Source: an uncultured Ralstonia sp. (GTDB lineage: Bacteria; Pseudomonadota; Gammaproteobacteria; Burkholderiales; Burkholderiaceae). From it: a stretch of DNA of 35,874 bases. Under the pieces are notes generated by a model, which saw nothing but the letters and a program-made list of their open reading frames with translations, was not told the DNA's origin and searched no databases. This document shows positions 1-8,493 of the stretch, piece by piece. Location of the stretch: NCBI GenBank assembly GCA_913056305.1, contig CAJXMR010000032.1, forward strand, positions 1-35,874, read 5' to 3'. The translations under genes and the position numbers were made by a program. Each line of letters opens with the position of its first letter. Within the stretch, counting starts at the first letter, position 1.

Positions 1-30
1 ACAAAGAAAGTGAGTCAGCCCCGGCAGGGG
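1..30 (+). repeat. Extragenic repeat, left copy
   Basis: This reads ACAAAGAAAGTGAGTC followed by a short palindrome with CCCC and GGGG arms. The minus strand at 35838-35874 carries nearly the same unit (one extra A and one A-to-G change). The two copies are therefore inverted relative to each other at the ends of the window. From memory, short repeats of this kind (AAAGAAAAGTGAGTC plus a G/C palindrome) are scattered between genes in Ralstonia and relatives. The copy may continue left of the window. No transposase is next to it. Confidence 0.6.
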
Positions 31-113
31 ATGAAACCAGGGATGCACCACCAACAACAAAACCCACCCTCGCAGGGCGGCGCCATAACCACGGCACAGC
101 AGAAATCCCCCCC

Positions 114-743
114 TCAACACTGCCAGAGAAATTTCACCTGACCAGGATGCTGCCCACATTGGAAGAGGTAGGCGCAACCGCTGCCAAAGTTCATCGCGGT
201 ATGAGCGTCGGGGCCTTCCTCCAGCTGCACAGCCAAGCGCATGGGCGCGCCGCAGGCCGGGCAGGCAGGGGTCTCATCGGCCTGCAGCCACAACGGCATA
301 CCGTACAGCTGGCCCAACACCTGCCGACCCGGACTGCCAGTGCGCTCGCACCACTGGCGCCGCGCGGCTTCGTAGTCTTCCGCATCCTGCACCTCGGTGC
401 GGGCACCGTAGGTGGTCTCGCGCAGGGTCAGCCCCTCGGCGGGCGGCTCGGCCAACACCAGCCGCGTACCCGCCACAAACAGGGCGCAGTTGCCACCACC
501 GTCGGGCGCCCATTCATCGCAGCAGCCAGGATCGTTCTGGCACATGAACATCAGCAGCAACCCAGCCGGGTGCTCGGCCGTGGCACCCACCCCAATCTGT
601 CCCTGAAACTGCATCGGCTGCTTGCACGTGGCGCAGCAGGGCCACACAAACTGCCCATCGGCCGGCACCAGCGGCCGCCCGCCAAACCGTGTTTGCACCA
701 CGTGCTCGTCGGGTGCGGACGTGTTCAACAGCAGCGTCACCAT
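114..743 (-). CDS. DUF1963/YwqG-like cysteine-rich protein
   Basis: A 209-residue protein of unknown function. It resembles the DUF1963 (YwqG) family, whose members have a C-terminal motif of the form FGxxGCxYxF; here the C-terminus has MNFGSGCAYLFQC and ends in KFLWQC. It has CxxC-type pairs near residue 37 (CATC) and residue 160 (CPAC) and further cysteines near 73, so a bound zinc is plausible, though this is inference. There is no signal peptide or membrane segment, so it is probably cytoplasmic. The start was chosen at 743 because AAGGAG lies 6 bases upstream; the frame stays open further upstream but without a ribosome site. It is divergent from the DUF347 gene at 949. The exact family is moderately sure, the function unknown. 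Confidence 0.65.
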   Translation of the reverse strand: MVTLLLNTSAPDEHVVQTRFGGRPLVPADGQFVWPCCATCKQPMQFQGQIGVGATAEHPAGLLLMFMCQNDPGCCDEWAPDGGGNCALFVAGTRLVLAEPPAEGLTLRETTYGARTEVQDAEDYEAARRQWCERTGSPGRQVLGQLYGMPLWLQADETPACPACGAPMRLAVQLEEGPDAHTAMNFGSGCAYLFQCGQHPGQVKFLWQC

Positions 744-948
744 GGCAGCTCCTTGGGTGGGGAGGAAGGGAGGACGACAGCCAGCTTGATCGCGGTATTG
801 TGCCCGATCCCCTTGCCGGGCAAACCCGGGCGTTGCGCGTGACGCCAGCGGCGCCCGATGCCTGGCCGCCACACCCTATGGCCGTCCTAAGTCTGCCCCC
901 ACAGACTGCTGCGCAAGCTCCCGCCATCCCCCTTTTTGGAGGCTCCGC

Positions 949-1716
949 ATGCCCACCACGACATCCCGCCCCCTGAGCAAACTTCCCGAGATCACCCTGG
1001 CGTTCTGGGTCATGAAGATCTGCGCCACCACGCTGGGCGAGACCGCCGGCGATCTGCTGTCGATGACGCTCAAGGTCGGCTATGCGGCCAGCTCCCTGCT
1101 GCTGCTCGGCATCTTCTGCATCACGCTGGGCGCGCAACTGCGCAGCAAGACCTACAACCCGCTGCTGTACTGGGCGGTGATCCTTTCCACCAGCACGGCC
1201 GGCACCACGCTGTCGGACTTCATGGACCGCACGCTCGGCCTGGGCTATGCCACCGGCTCGGCCATCCTCGCGAGCCTGCTGTGCGCGGTGCTGGTGTACT
1301 GGAAGCTGAGCCAGAAATCGCTGTCGATCGCGCACGTGCGCAGCGGCAAGCAGGAGCTGCTGTACTGGGGCGCCATCCTCGTCTCCAACACGCTGGGCAC
1401 GGCACTGGGCGACTTCTTGGCCGACTCCTCCGGGCTGGGCTTTGCCGGCGGGGCGCTGCTGATCGCGGGCCTGATCGCGCTGATCGTGGCGGCGTATTAT
1501 CTGACCGGCATTTCGCGCGTGGCGCTGTTCTGGATGGCCTTCGTGCTGACGCGGCCGCTGGGCGCCACGGCGGGCGACCTGCTGACCAAGCCCGTCGCCG
1601 CGGGCGGCATGAACCTGGGCACGGCGGGGGCGTCGGCGGTGCTGCTGATGATCCTGCTCATCACCATCGGCTACACCAGCTGGCAGGCGCGGCGCGTGAC
1701 CATGCAATCCGCTTGA
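949..1716 (+). CDS. Four-repeat membrane protein (DUF347, COG4705-like)
   Basis: A 255-residue integral membrane protein made of four related units of about 60 residues. Each unit has a motif like T-x-LG-x-T-xGDxL: TTLGETAGDLL near 27, TSTAGTTLSDF near 81, SNTLGTALGDF near 145 and TRPLGATAGDLL near 206. Each motif is followed by a glycine-rich, hydrophobic pair of helices. This is the layout of the Pfam DUF347 repeat, which occurs in fours in bacterial membrane proteins. No function is assigned that I can state with confidence. The repeated small polar and acidic residues (T, G, D) within helices suggest a transport pore, which is inference. TTGGAGG (941-946 region) serves as the ribosome site. 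The response regulator starts 34 bases downstream, so the three genes 949-3756 probably form one operon. Confidence 0.8.
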   Translation: MPTTTSRPLSKLPEITLAFWVMKICATTLGETAGDLLSMTLKVGYAASSLLLLGIFCITLGAQLRSKTYNPLLYWAVILSTSTAGTTLSDFMDRTLGLGYATGSAILASLLCAVLVYWKLSQKSLSIAHVRSGKQELLYWGAILVSNTLGTALGDFLADSSGLGFAGGALLIAGLIALIVAAYYLTGISRVALFWMAFVLTRPLGATAGDLLTKPVAAGGMNLGTAGASAVLLMILLITIGYTSWQARRVTMQSA

Positions 1717-1750
1717 GCGCGGTGCTACCCAAGAACCCACCGGAGACCGG

Positions 1751-2416
1751 ATGCGAGTCCTGCTCGTCGAAGACGACCCGATGATCGGCGCGGCCGTGGA
1801 AGCCGCGCTGCGCGACGCCGCCTATGCGGTGGACTGGGTGCGCAACGGCCAGACCGCGCTGGATGTGACCGGGCACCAGCACTACGACGCGATCCTGCTC
1901 GACCTCGGCCTGCCGGGCAAGGACGGCCACGCGGTGCTCGGCGCACTGCGCGCGCGCAACAACCCGGTGCCGGTGCTGATCCTGACCGCGCGCGACGCGG
2001 TGGACGAGCGCGTGCGCGGCCTGGATGGCGGCGCGGACGACTACGTGCTCAAACCCTTCGAGATGGTGGAGCTGCTGGCGCGCATGCGCGCGGTGCTGCG
2101 CCGCAAGGGTGGAGCCGCCAGCCCGGTGCTCTCCAACGGCGTGCTGTCGCTCGACCCCGCCGCACACGAGGTGCGCGTGGGCGACGGCGAGCCGGTGCGC
2201 CTGTCCTCGCGCGAGTTCGCCCTGCTGCAGGCGCTGATGATGCGCCCCGGCGCCATCCTCTCGCGCACCGAGCTGGAAGAGCGCATCTACGGCTGGGGCC
2301 ACGAGGTGGCCAGCAACGCGGTCGAATTCCTCATCCATGCGCTGCGCAAGAAGCTCGGCGCGGAAGCAATCAAGAACATCAGGGGCGTGGGATGGATGGT
2401 GTCCAAGGGCGGGTGA
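1751..2416 (+). CDS. OmpR-family response regulator
   Basis: A 221-residue two-component response regulator. The receiver domain covers about 1-115, with the acidic pair E7/D8/D9, the phospho-accepting Asp51 in LLDLGLPG and Lys101 in VLKPFE. A winged-helix DNA-binding domain covers about 130-218, with the typical LSSREFALL and NAVEFLIHALRKK segments and the terminal IRGVGW. It is of the QseB/PmrA/TctD type. GGAGACCGG precedes the ATG. The gene overlaps the kinase gene that follows, which is usual for a cognate pair. The likely target is its own operon, including the DUF347 membrane protein; this is inferred from position only. Confidence 0.93.
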   Translation: MRVLLVEDDPMIGAAVEAALRDAAYAVDWVRNGQTALDVTGHQHYDAILLDLGLPGKDGHAVLGALRARNNPVPVLILTARDAVDERVRGLDGGADDYVLKPFEMVELLARMRAVLRRKGGAASPVLSNGVLSLDPAAHEVRVGDGEPVRLSSREFALLQALMMRPGAILSRTELEERIYGWGHEVASNAVEFLIHALRKKLGAEAIKNIRGVGWMVSKGG

Positions 2417-3756
2417 GGGCTGACTCGGCAACGTCCGTGCAACGGCGGCTGTCGCTGTGGCTGTCCGTGATCATCATTGGCGTGGCGGTGCTGGCGGGGG
2501 GCTTTGCGTTTGTCTCCGCCTTTAGCGAAGCGCACGAGCTGCAGGACGACGTGCTGCGTCAGGTGGGGGCGATGTTCGACCCCGAGCACCTGCCCGCCAT
2601 GCCCGGCACGGTGGCCGACATGCCTCACATGGCCGATGAGGAATCGCGTGTGACCGTGCAACTGCTGGCGCCGCCGGGCACCGGTCCGGCAATGGCAGCA
2701 CTCCCGCACATGCCGGCGTTTCCCGCCACGCTCCAGGACGGCATGCAGACCGCCACCGTGGGCAAGCGCGACTACCGCATCTGGGTCCGCACGCTTGCCA
2801 ACGGCCAGCGCATCGCCGTGGCACAGGATACCGCCGTGCGCAACGAGATCGCCTACGACGGCGCGCTGCGCACGCTCACGCCATTCCTGATCCTGGTGCC
2901 GATCCTGCTGATAGCGGTGGCCGACGTGCTGCGCAAGATGTTCGCGCCCGTCAGGCGGCTCTCGCACGAGGTGGACCAGCGCGACGAGCGCCAGCTGCAC
3001 GCCATCGCGCCCGAGGTGGCGCCTGAAGAGGTGCGCCCCTTCATCGTCGCCATCAACCGGCTGCTGGCGCGTGTGGCGCAATCGGTGGAGGCGCAGCATC
3101 GCTTCGTGGCCGATGCCGCGCACGAGCTGCGCACGCCGCTGACCGCGTTGTCGCTGCAGGCCGAGCGGCTGGGGCAGGCGCCCATGTCGGCGGAGGCGCA
3201 GGCGCGGCTGACCACGCTGCGCGAAGGCATCGAGCGCAGCCGCACGCTGCTGGAGCAGTTGCTGACGCTGGCCCGCGCCCAGGCCGCCACCGGCGCACCG
3301 GAGGGCACGGTGAGCGTGCAGCGCGTGTTCCGCAGCGTGCTGGAAGACCTGATGCCGCTCGCCGAAGCCAAGCGCCTGGACCTGGGCGTCACCACCGAGG
3401 CCGACGCCCGCGTGCATGCCAATGAGATCGACCTGTTCGTCATCGTGCGCAACCTGGTCGACAACGCCATCCGCTACACGCCGGACGGCGGCAGCATCGA
3501 CCTCGCCATCGACACCGCCGGGCGCGTGGCGAGCATCGCCGTGCAGGACAGCGGGCCGGGCATCCCGGCGGAGGAACGCGCGCGCGTGTTCGACCCGTTC
3601 TACCGCGTGCTCGGCAACGACACCACGGGCTCGGGGCTGGGGCTGTCGATCGTCAGTACGCTGGTGCAGCGCCTGGGCGGGGAGGTGGTGCTGGAAGAGG
3701 CCATCGACGGGGCAAGCGGGTTGCGGGTGACGGTGCGGCTGCCGCTGGCGGGGTAG
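2392..3756 (+). CDS. Sensor histidine kinase, QseC/TctE type, Met/His-rich sensor
   Basis: A kinase of 454 residues from this ATG. A GTG at 2413 would form a GTGA overlap with the regulator's stop and give 447 residues; both starts are possible. Two membrane helices lie at about 20-45 and 161-180. Between them is a periplasmic domain of about 115 residues that is rich in Met and His (for example HLPAMPG and DMPHMAD at 66-82, and HMPAF at 106-110). A HAMP-like linker follows, then the phospho-accepting His244 in DAAHELRTP, then the N, G1 (DSGPGIP) and G2 (GSGLGLSI) boxes of the ATPase domain. It is the partner of the regulator at 1751. Met and His clusters in a periplasmic sensor often bind copper or another metal, so metal sensing is a reasonable guess, not shown. 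Confidence 0.92.
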   Translation: MDGVQGRVRADSATSVQRRLSLWLSVIIIGVAVLAGGFAFVSAFSEAHELQDDVLRQVGAMFDPEHLPAMPGTVADMPHMADEESRVTVQLLAPPGTGPAMAALPHMPAFPATLQDGMQTATVGKRDYRIWVRTLANGQRIAVAQDTAVRNEIAYDGALRTLTPFLILVPILLIAVADVLRKMFAPVRRLSHEVDQRDERQLHAIAPEVAPEEVRPFIVAINRLLARVAQSVEAQHRFVADAAHELRTPLTALSLQAERLGQAPMSAEAQARLTTLREGIERSRTLLEQLLTLARAQAATGAPEGTVSVQRVFRSVLEDLMPLAEAKRLDLGVTTEADARVHANEIDLFVIVRNLVDNAIRYTPDGGSIDLAIDTAGRVASIAVQDSGPGIPAEERARVFDPFYRVLGNDTTGSGLGLSIVSTLVQRLGGEVVLEEAIDGASGLRVTVRLPLAG

Positions 3757-4169
3757 GACGCCCGCTCGCGGCTGCCGAGCAAGCTGGTGCACGGCCTCGA
3801 CAACACCGGCGTCACGATCTTGGCGCCACAGACCTCGATGTAGCGATCTTCTACAGCCACCGACATGGCCGGCGGTCTCGTTGGCCGTGGCCGGCCATCG
3901 CGAGAGGCGCATCCTGCCGTTGCCGCGGTCGCGAAACCTGCCGGCAGGGGCGGGCCGATGCCCCATAATCCGCCGCTTGACGCGCTTCAGCGTTTTTGCA
4001 AATCATGCGAGGCGCACGTGTGCGCGGTGCTGTCGGTCGATGGCTCGGCCCACGCCGGAGAGCCTGTCGGCGGCACCACTGGGCGCCGCGCTCTGCAGGC
4101 CACTGAAGACGTCCGTCAACGGCTCGCTTGCCAAACAATGACAACCTCACAACCGAGGAAGAGGAAACC
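3757..4169. other. Intergenic region before the ABC importer
   Basis: These 413 bases hold no convincing gene. Short open frames on both strands have no ribosome site and no recognisable motif. A weak promoter candidate for the importer is TTGACG at 3977-3982 with AATCAT at 4001-4006 (spacer 18). No clear terminator is seen after the kinase gene. Confidence 0.4.
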
Positions 4170-4949
4170 ATGTCGATCAAATCCATCGTCTGCCAATCGC
4201 TTTGCGCCTTGTCGCTGTGCCTGGGCGGCGCCGCTCACGCGGCGGATGCCCCGACGTATGTCGTGGGCGCGGGTGGCACCTACCGCCCGTTCGAGTTCGA
4301 GAACGCGAAGAAGGAGCTGGTCGGCTTCGACATCGACCTGATCAAGGCCATCGCACAGGCGAGCGGCTTCAAGGTCAAGCTGGTGAGCACGCCGTGGGAG
4401 GGCATCTTTGCCACGCTCAACAATGGCGACCGCGACATCATCGTCTCGGGCATCACCATCACCGACAAGCGCGCGCAGATGGTCGACTTCTCCCTGCCGT
4501 ACTTTCCCGCTGAGCAAGTGATCATCGTGTCGCCGTCCACCAAGGTGGCGGGCCTGGCCGATCTGAAGCCGTTGAAGGTCGGGGTCGTGAACTCCAGCGC
4601 GGGGGATACCGCGGTGTCCGAAGTCATTGGCAAGAACAGCACGTCCATCCGCCGCTTCGACAACACCCCGCTGATGCTCGAAGAGCTGTTCCGTGGCGGC
4701 ATCGACGCGGCCGTGGGCGATATCGGCGTGATCAAGTTCTACAACAAGAACCACCCCGAGAAGAACTTCAAGCTGGTGGGCGATGCGAAATTCACGCGCC
4801 AGTACTTCGGCATCGCCGTGCAGAAGGGCAACAAGCCGCTGCTGGACAAGATCAACAGCGGCCTGCGCAAGGTCTATACGGACGGCACCTATGCGCGCAT
4901 CTACAAGGAATGGTTCGACGACGCCGTTCCCAAGCTGCCGCAGCAATAA
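4170..4949 (+). CDS. Periplasmic binding protein of a polar amino acid ABC importer
   Basis: A 259-residue extracytoplasmic solute-binding protein of family 3 (GlnH/HisJ/ArtJ type). Residues 1 to about 25 form a signal peptide ending AHA-AD. The mature protein has the family opening (YRPFEF, then LVGFDIDLIKAIA) and the lower-lobe motifs GDRDIIVSGITIT and DFSLPYF. The C-terminus is YKEWFDD. GAGGAAACC before the ATG at 4170 sets the start; an in-frame start 14 codons earlier has none. The permease and ATPase follow at once, so this gene supplies the substrate specificity of a complete importer. The exact amino acid cannot be read from sequence. Confidence 0.9.
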   Translation: MSIKSIVCQSLCALSLCLGGAAHAADAPTYVVGAGGTYRPFEFENAKKELVGFDIDLIKAIAQASGFKVKLVSTPWEGIFATLNNGDRDIIVSGITITDKRAQMVDFSLPYFPAEQVIIVSPSTKVAGLADLKPLKVGVVNSSAGDTAVSEVIGKNSTSIRRFDNTPLMLEELFRGGIDAAVGDIGVIKFYNKNHPEKNFKLVGDAKFTRQYFGIAVQKGNKPLLDKINSGLRKVYTDGTYARIYKEWFDDAVPKLPQQ

Positions 4950-4986
4950 GGTGAGCCTCGTTCAATAGATCCAGAGGTTGTCCACC

Positions 4987-5739
4987 ATGGCTTCACCTTT
5001 CCAATGGGAAATCATCTCGGAGTACGCGCCCTTGTTTGTCGAGGGCACCTGGATGACGATCAAGGCCGCCGTGCTGTGCGTGATCGCCGGCACGCTGATC
5101 GGCCTGGTGCTGGGCGTTGGGCGCATTGCCGAGGCACGCCACGGCCCGGCCAAATACCTGCTGCGCTATGGCGTGCAATATCCGGTCCGCTTTTACGTGA
5201 GCTTCTTCCGGGGCACGCCGCTGTTCGTCCAGATCTTGCTGATCCACTTCGCGCTGATGCCCTTGTTGATCAATCCGAACGGGGGGCTGCTGGTCAGCGG
5301 CGATCTGGCCCGGGAACTGCGATCGACCTATGGGGCCTTCATGTCCGCAGTCCTGGCCATCTCATTGAACTCTGGCGCGTACGTCTCAGAGATCTTCCGG
5401 GCTGGCATTCAGTCGATCGACCGCGGCCAGACCGAAGCGGCGCGCTCGCTCGGCATGACGTACATGAAGGCGCTGCGCAAGGTGGTGCTGCCGCAGGCCT
5501 TCCGGCGCATGCTGCCGCCGCTGGGTAACAACGCCATCGCCATTGTCAAAGACTCCTCGTTGGCCTCGGCGATCGGCCTGGCCGAGCTGGCCTACGCGGC
5601 CCGCACGGTGTCCGGCGCCTACGCCCGCTACTGGGAGCCCTATCTCACGATCTCCGCCATCTATTGGGTGATTACCCTCGCCTTGTCGGCACTCGTTCAA
5701 CATCTTGAAAAGAGGTACGGAAAAGGTGATTCGCGTTAA
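4987..5739 (+). CDS. Polar amino acid ABC importer permease
   Basis: A 250-residue inner-membrane permease of the HisMQ/GlnP family. It has five or so membrane helices and the EAA loop near residues 150-175 ([21 protein letters not shown], shown here only in outline) where the ATPase docks. The FRGTPLFVQ motif near residue 75 is typical. AGAGG at 4974-4977 fits the ATG at 4987 better than the in-frame TTG at 4978. There is one permease gene only, so the transporter probably uses a homodimer. The stop overlaps the start of the ATPase gene by 14 bases, which indicates coupled translation. Confidence 0.92.
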   Translation: MASPFQWEIISEYAPLFVEGTWMTIKAAVLCVIAGTLIGLVLGVGRIAEARHGPAKYLLRYGVQYPVRFYVSFFRGTPLFVQILLIHFALMPLLINPNGGLLVSGDLARELRSTYGAFMSAVLAISLNSGAYVSEIFRAGIQSIDRGQTEAARSLGMTYMKALRKVVLPQAFRRMLPPLGNNAIAIVKDSSLASAIGLAELAYAARTVSGAYARYWEPYLTISAIYWVITLALSALVQHLEKRYGKGDSR

Positions 5740-6448
5740 GAATCTTCAGAAGCAGTACGGCGACATCCACGTACTGCGCGGCATTGATTGCGAAATCGCC
5801 GAGGGCGAGGTGGTGTGCGTGATCGGCCCGTCCGGTTCGGGCAAGAGCACCTTTCTGCGGTGCCTGAACGGGCTGGAGGAAGCGACGGGCGGAGACATCG
5901 TGGTCAACGGGATGGCGGTCAGTGATCCGCGTACCGATCTGAACACGCTGCGAACCGGCGTGGGCATGGTCTTCCAGCGCTTCAACCTGTTCCCGCACAT
6001 GTCGGTGCTGGACAACGTGGTGTTGGCGCCGATGCAGGTGAAAGGCACGTCGCGGCAGGATGCCGTGCTCGCTGCGGAGCGCCTGTTGAAGAAGGTGGGG
6101 CTGCTCGACAAGATTGATGCGTTTCCGAGCCAACTGTCGGGCGGACAGCAACAGCGTGTGGCGATTGCCCGCGCCCTCGCCATGGGGCCTCGGGTCATGC
6201 TGTTCGATGAACCCACCTCGGCGTTGGATCCTGAACTGGTTGGCGAGGTCCTGGAGGTCATGAAGTCCCTGGCCACGGAAGGCATGACCATGGTGGTCGT
6301 GACGCACGAAATGGCCTTCGCCCGTGAGGTCTCCAATCGCGTGCTCTTCATCGATCAGGGGGTCATCATGGAGCAGGGCCCGCCAGCGCAGATTTTTGGC
6401 AGCCCAACCAACGAGCGCACCCGAGACTTTCTGCGCAAGGTGTTGTGA
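5726..6448 (+). CDS. Polar amino acid ABC importer ATPase (GlnQ type)
   Basis: A 240-residue ABC ATPase. It has Walker [10 protein letters not shown] near 34-42, the Q-loop FQRFNLFPH near 82, the signature LSGGQQQR near 135, Walker [15 protein letters not shown] near 155 and the switch His in VVVTHEM near 193. Length and motifs match GlnQ/HisP/ArtP. I chose GTG at 5726 because the family begins with MIxVKNLxKxYG; a TTG at 5705 would add seven residues. The gene ends the importer operon, and a hairpin with a stem of seven pairs follows at 6454. Confidence 0.93.
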   Translation: MIRVKNLQKQYGDIHVLRGIDCEIAEGEVVCVIGPSGSGKSTFLRCLNGLEEATGGDIVVNGMAVSDPRTDLNTLRTGVGMVFQRFNLFPHMSVLDNVVLAPMQVKGTSRQDAVLAAERLLKKVGLLDKIDAFPSQLSGGQQQRVAIARALAMGPRVMLFDEPTSALDPELVGEVLEVMKSLATEGMTMVVVTHEMAFAREVSNRVLFIDQGVIMEQGPPAQIFGSPTNERTRDFLRKVL

Positions 6449-6453
6449 TTTGC

Positions 6454-6480
6454 GGCCCGCGCGTGTGAGCGGGCCTTGAT
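6454..6480 (+). terminator. Probable terminator of the importer operon
   Basis: GGCCCGC at 6454-6460 pairs with GCGGGCC at 6469-6475 across an 8-base loop, 6 bases after the ATPase stop codon. Only TTGAT follows, so the T tract is poor. Confidence 0.5.
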
Positions 6481-6485
6481 GAAGC

Positions 6486-6510
6486 GCCCCCGGGGACGTG
6501 CCGCGGGGGC
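6486..6510. terminator. Second hairpin between convergent genes
   Basis: GCCCCCG at 6486-6492 pairs with CGGGGGC at 6504-6510 across an 11-base loop. It lies between the importer operon and the convergent DMT gene and could stop transcription from either side. There is no T tract on either strand. Confidence 0.4.
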
Positions 6511-6532
6511 TGCTTGCGTAACCCGCCAGGCG

Positions 6533-7387
6533 CTAACGCCGCGCGCGGAACACCACCGCCAGCCCCAGCAGGATCATCCCCATCCCCGCCATCGCCACCG
6601 GCGACAGGCGATGGCCCAGTACCACATCATCGAGCAGCGCCGTCACCACGGGCACGAGATAGAACAGGCTCGTCACGTTGACGAGATTGCCGCGCTGCAT
6701 GAGCCGATAGAACAGCAACTGCGCGCCCACCGATATCACCACGCCCATCCACAGCAGTGCCACGATGCCCGGCACGCTGGGCACGAACGCCACCGGCTGC
6801 GCGGCGGCGAACCCGGTGCACAGCACGAGGCTGACGGCATTCTGCAGCGGCAGCACATCGATCGGCGCCTGGTTCAGCCGCTTCTGGCCGATGGCGCCCA
6901 CGGTCATACAGGCCAGCGCGGCCAGCGCATAGGCAAGCCCAGCCAGCGGCACCTGCTGCGCGCTGGCGCCGCCCACCACCAGTGACAGGCCCGCCAGGGC
7001 CAGCACCAGCCCCGCCATCCGCCGCGCAGACCACGTGCGCTCCGTCACCAGCAGCGTCAGCAGCGGCTGCACGCCGAGCACCGTCGCCAGCAGCCCGGGC
7101 GTGAGGCCCCGGTCCAGCGACAGCAGGTAGCAGATCGCATAACCGCCAGTCAGCAGCGCGCCGGTGGCCGCCACCTGCAGGCGCGTACCCGGCGCGGGCA
7201 ACCAGCGCCCGCGCCGCCACCCCAGCAACGCCAGCACCAGCGAGGCCAGCGCAAAGCGCCCCACCAGAAACGCGAACGCCGGGACATGCTGCACCCCGAT
7301 CTCCGCGAAGATCGCGCCGCTGCTCCACAGCAGCACAAAGAGAACCGTCGCGCCGGACCCTGCCAGCGCGGCTTGCATAGAACGCAT
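6533..7387 (-). CDS. EamA/DMT-family transporter
   Basis: A 284-residue inner-membrane protein with about ten hydrophobic helices in two related halves, as in the drug/metabolite transporter (EamA, RhaT-like) superfamily. The N-terminal half has WSSGAIFAE and VGRFALASL, and the second half ends GMGMILLGLAVVFRARR. Such proteins export amino acids, metabolites or drugs; nothing here tells which. AGGTGA lies 5 bases before the ATG at 7387, which decides the start over the longer open frame. It stands alone, convergent with the amino acid importer. Confidence 0.85.
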   Translation of the reverse strand: MRSMQAALAGSGATVLFVLLWSSGAIFAEIGVQHVPAFAFLVGRFALASLVLALLGWRRGRWLPAPGTRLQVAATGALLTGGYAICYLLSLDRGLTPGLLATVLGVQPLLTLLVTERTWSARRMAGLVLALAGLSLVVGGASAQQVPLAGLAYALAALACMTVGAIGQKRLNQAPIDVLPLQNAVSLVLCTGFAAAQPVAFVPSVPGIVALLWMGVVISVGAQLLFYRLMQRGNLVNVTSLFYLVPVVTALLDDVVLGHRLSPVAMAGMGMILLGLAVVFRARR

Positions 7388-7796
7388 ACCACTCACCTGT
7401 CGAAAAGGAATGTCGGGTTCCGGCGCGCGAGCGAACGCCCGCCTCGGGAACAAGCCCGAGCCTGGTTCAGGTCAACCGGAAACGAAGCGGCTGGAGATCA
7501 GCCGAGGGCCGGGGTGCACGGCGGCGGCGGCGCGCCGACCATGCCGCGGCCCGGAGGGGCGACAGGTGGAGGGAAGGGCCCGGGCTGCACGCACACGTCA
7601 TCCACGCGGGCGCGATGGCCAGGGGCGAGGAGGGCGGGATGGAGTCGGGGCATGGATGCGGTGAAAAGGAAATCGCCGAATGGCGTTGCGGCAGGTTAGC
7701 GGGGTTGGGGGTGCGATGCAAGTCCGCTCCGGACACCACGCGCCAGACCAGGGCATGCAGGTCGAGCACCTGCGCCAGCAACGGCCCGATGTCGAA
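7388..7796. other. Intergenic region between the LuxR regulator and the DMT gene
   Basis: These 409 bases hold no supported gene. An inverted repeat, CTCGGG at 7443-7448 and CCCGAG at 7455-7460, lies 56 bases upstream of the DMT start and could be an operator. On the minus strand TTGACC (7470-7475) resembles a -35 box but no good -10 box is placed for it. Confidence 0.35.
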
Positions 7797-8474
7797 CTAC
7801 ACCATGATAAGGCCGTGTCGCATGCCCTGCATGACGGCCTCGGTGCGGCTGTTTGCGCCGAGCTTGCCGAAAATGGAGGCGAGGTGGAACTTCACGGTGT
7901 TGTCCGAGATGTCGAGCTGGCGCGCGATCTCCTTGTTGCCAAGCCCTTCGGCGAGCATGGTCAGCACTTCAATCTCGCGTGGCGTGAGCGTTTCGACAAG
8001 CGCCGCGGATGCCATCTGGCGAGGCGCCTGGCGCTGCGCTAGCAGCCGGGCGAGGATCTCCGGCGACAGCACGCAAAGGCCCGCCGCCACCGCCTCGATC
8101 GCGGCGATGATCTCTCCGGGCGTCGCGCCGCGCGGCAGCAGTGCCGTGGCGCCGCCTGCCAACGCCTCATGGACCCAGTCGCCGTCCGCCTCGTCCGTGA
8201 GCAGGGCGAGCGCCGGCGTTCCGGGATCGCGGTTCACCTGCAGCGCCAGCCACTCGCCGGCCTCCCCGGCCTGCGGCTCCAGGTCAACCAAGACCACATC
8301 CGGCAATTCGCCGGCAAAGCAGTCGGCGACCGCCGCAGCGTCGGCCGCGCTGCCTGCGAATTCCAGCGCCGGCGCGGCATCGACCAACGCCTGCAGGCTT
8401 GCGCGCGCTTGCGGCGAGGCGGCGATGACGGCGACCCTGACCGGGCTCAGCTGTGTCATCTCGGCGTCCGACAT
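7797..8474 (-). CDS. LuxR/NarL-type regulator with a degraded receiver domain
   Basis: A 225-residue protein. The C-terminal 65 residues are a normal LuxR/NarL helix-turn-helix (LTPREIEVLTMLAEGLGNKEI, with the recognition helix SDNTVKFHL; shown in outline). The N-terminal domain has the length and pattern of a receiver, and Asp64 in VLVDLEP sits where the phospho-acceptor should be. However, the acidic pair that binds magnesium is replaced (VIAASP instead of xxADDHP), and the conserved Lys is missing (LLPRGATP instead of LLKDxxP). Phosphorylation in the usual way is therefore doubtful. It lies 19 bases downstream of the protease gene and is probably co-transcribed with it. An ATG at 8459 is an alternative start. 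No kinase gene is near. Confidence 0.85.
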   Translation of the reverse strand: MSDAEMTQLSPVRVAVIAASPQARASLQALVDAAPALEFAGSAADAAAVADCFAGELPDVVLVDLEPQAGEAGEWLALQVNRDPGTPALALLTDEADGDWVHEALAGGATALLPRGATPGEIIAAIEAVAAGLCVLSPEILARLLAQRQAPRQMASAALVETLTPREIEVLTMLAEGLGNKEIARQLDISDNTVKFHLASIFGKLGANSRTEAVMQGMRHGLIMV

Positions 8475-8493
8475 GCGGCGGCTCGCAAGAAGC

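Noticed and set aside
3600..3866. A short minus-strand open frame at the end of the first kinase gene
   Set aside because: It overlaps the kinase coding region, has no ribosome site and shows no family motif.
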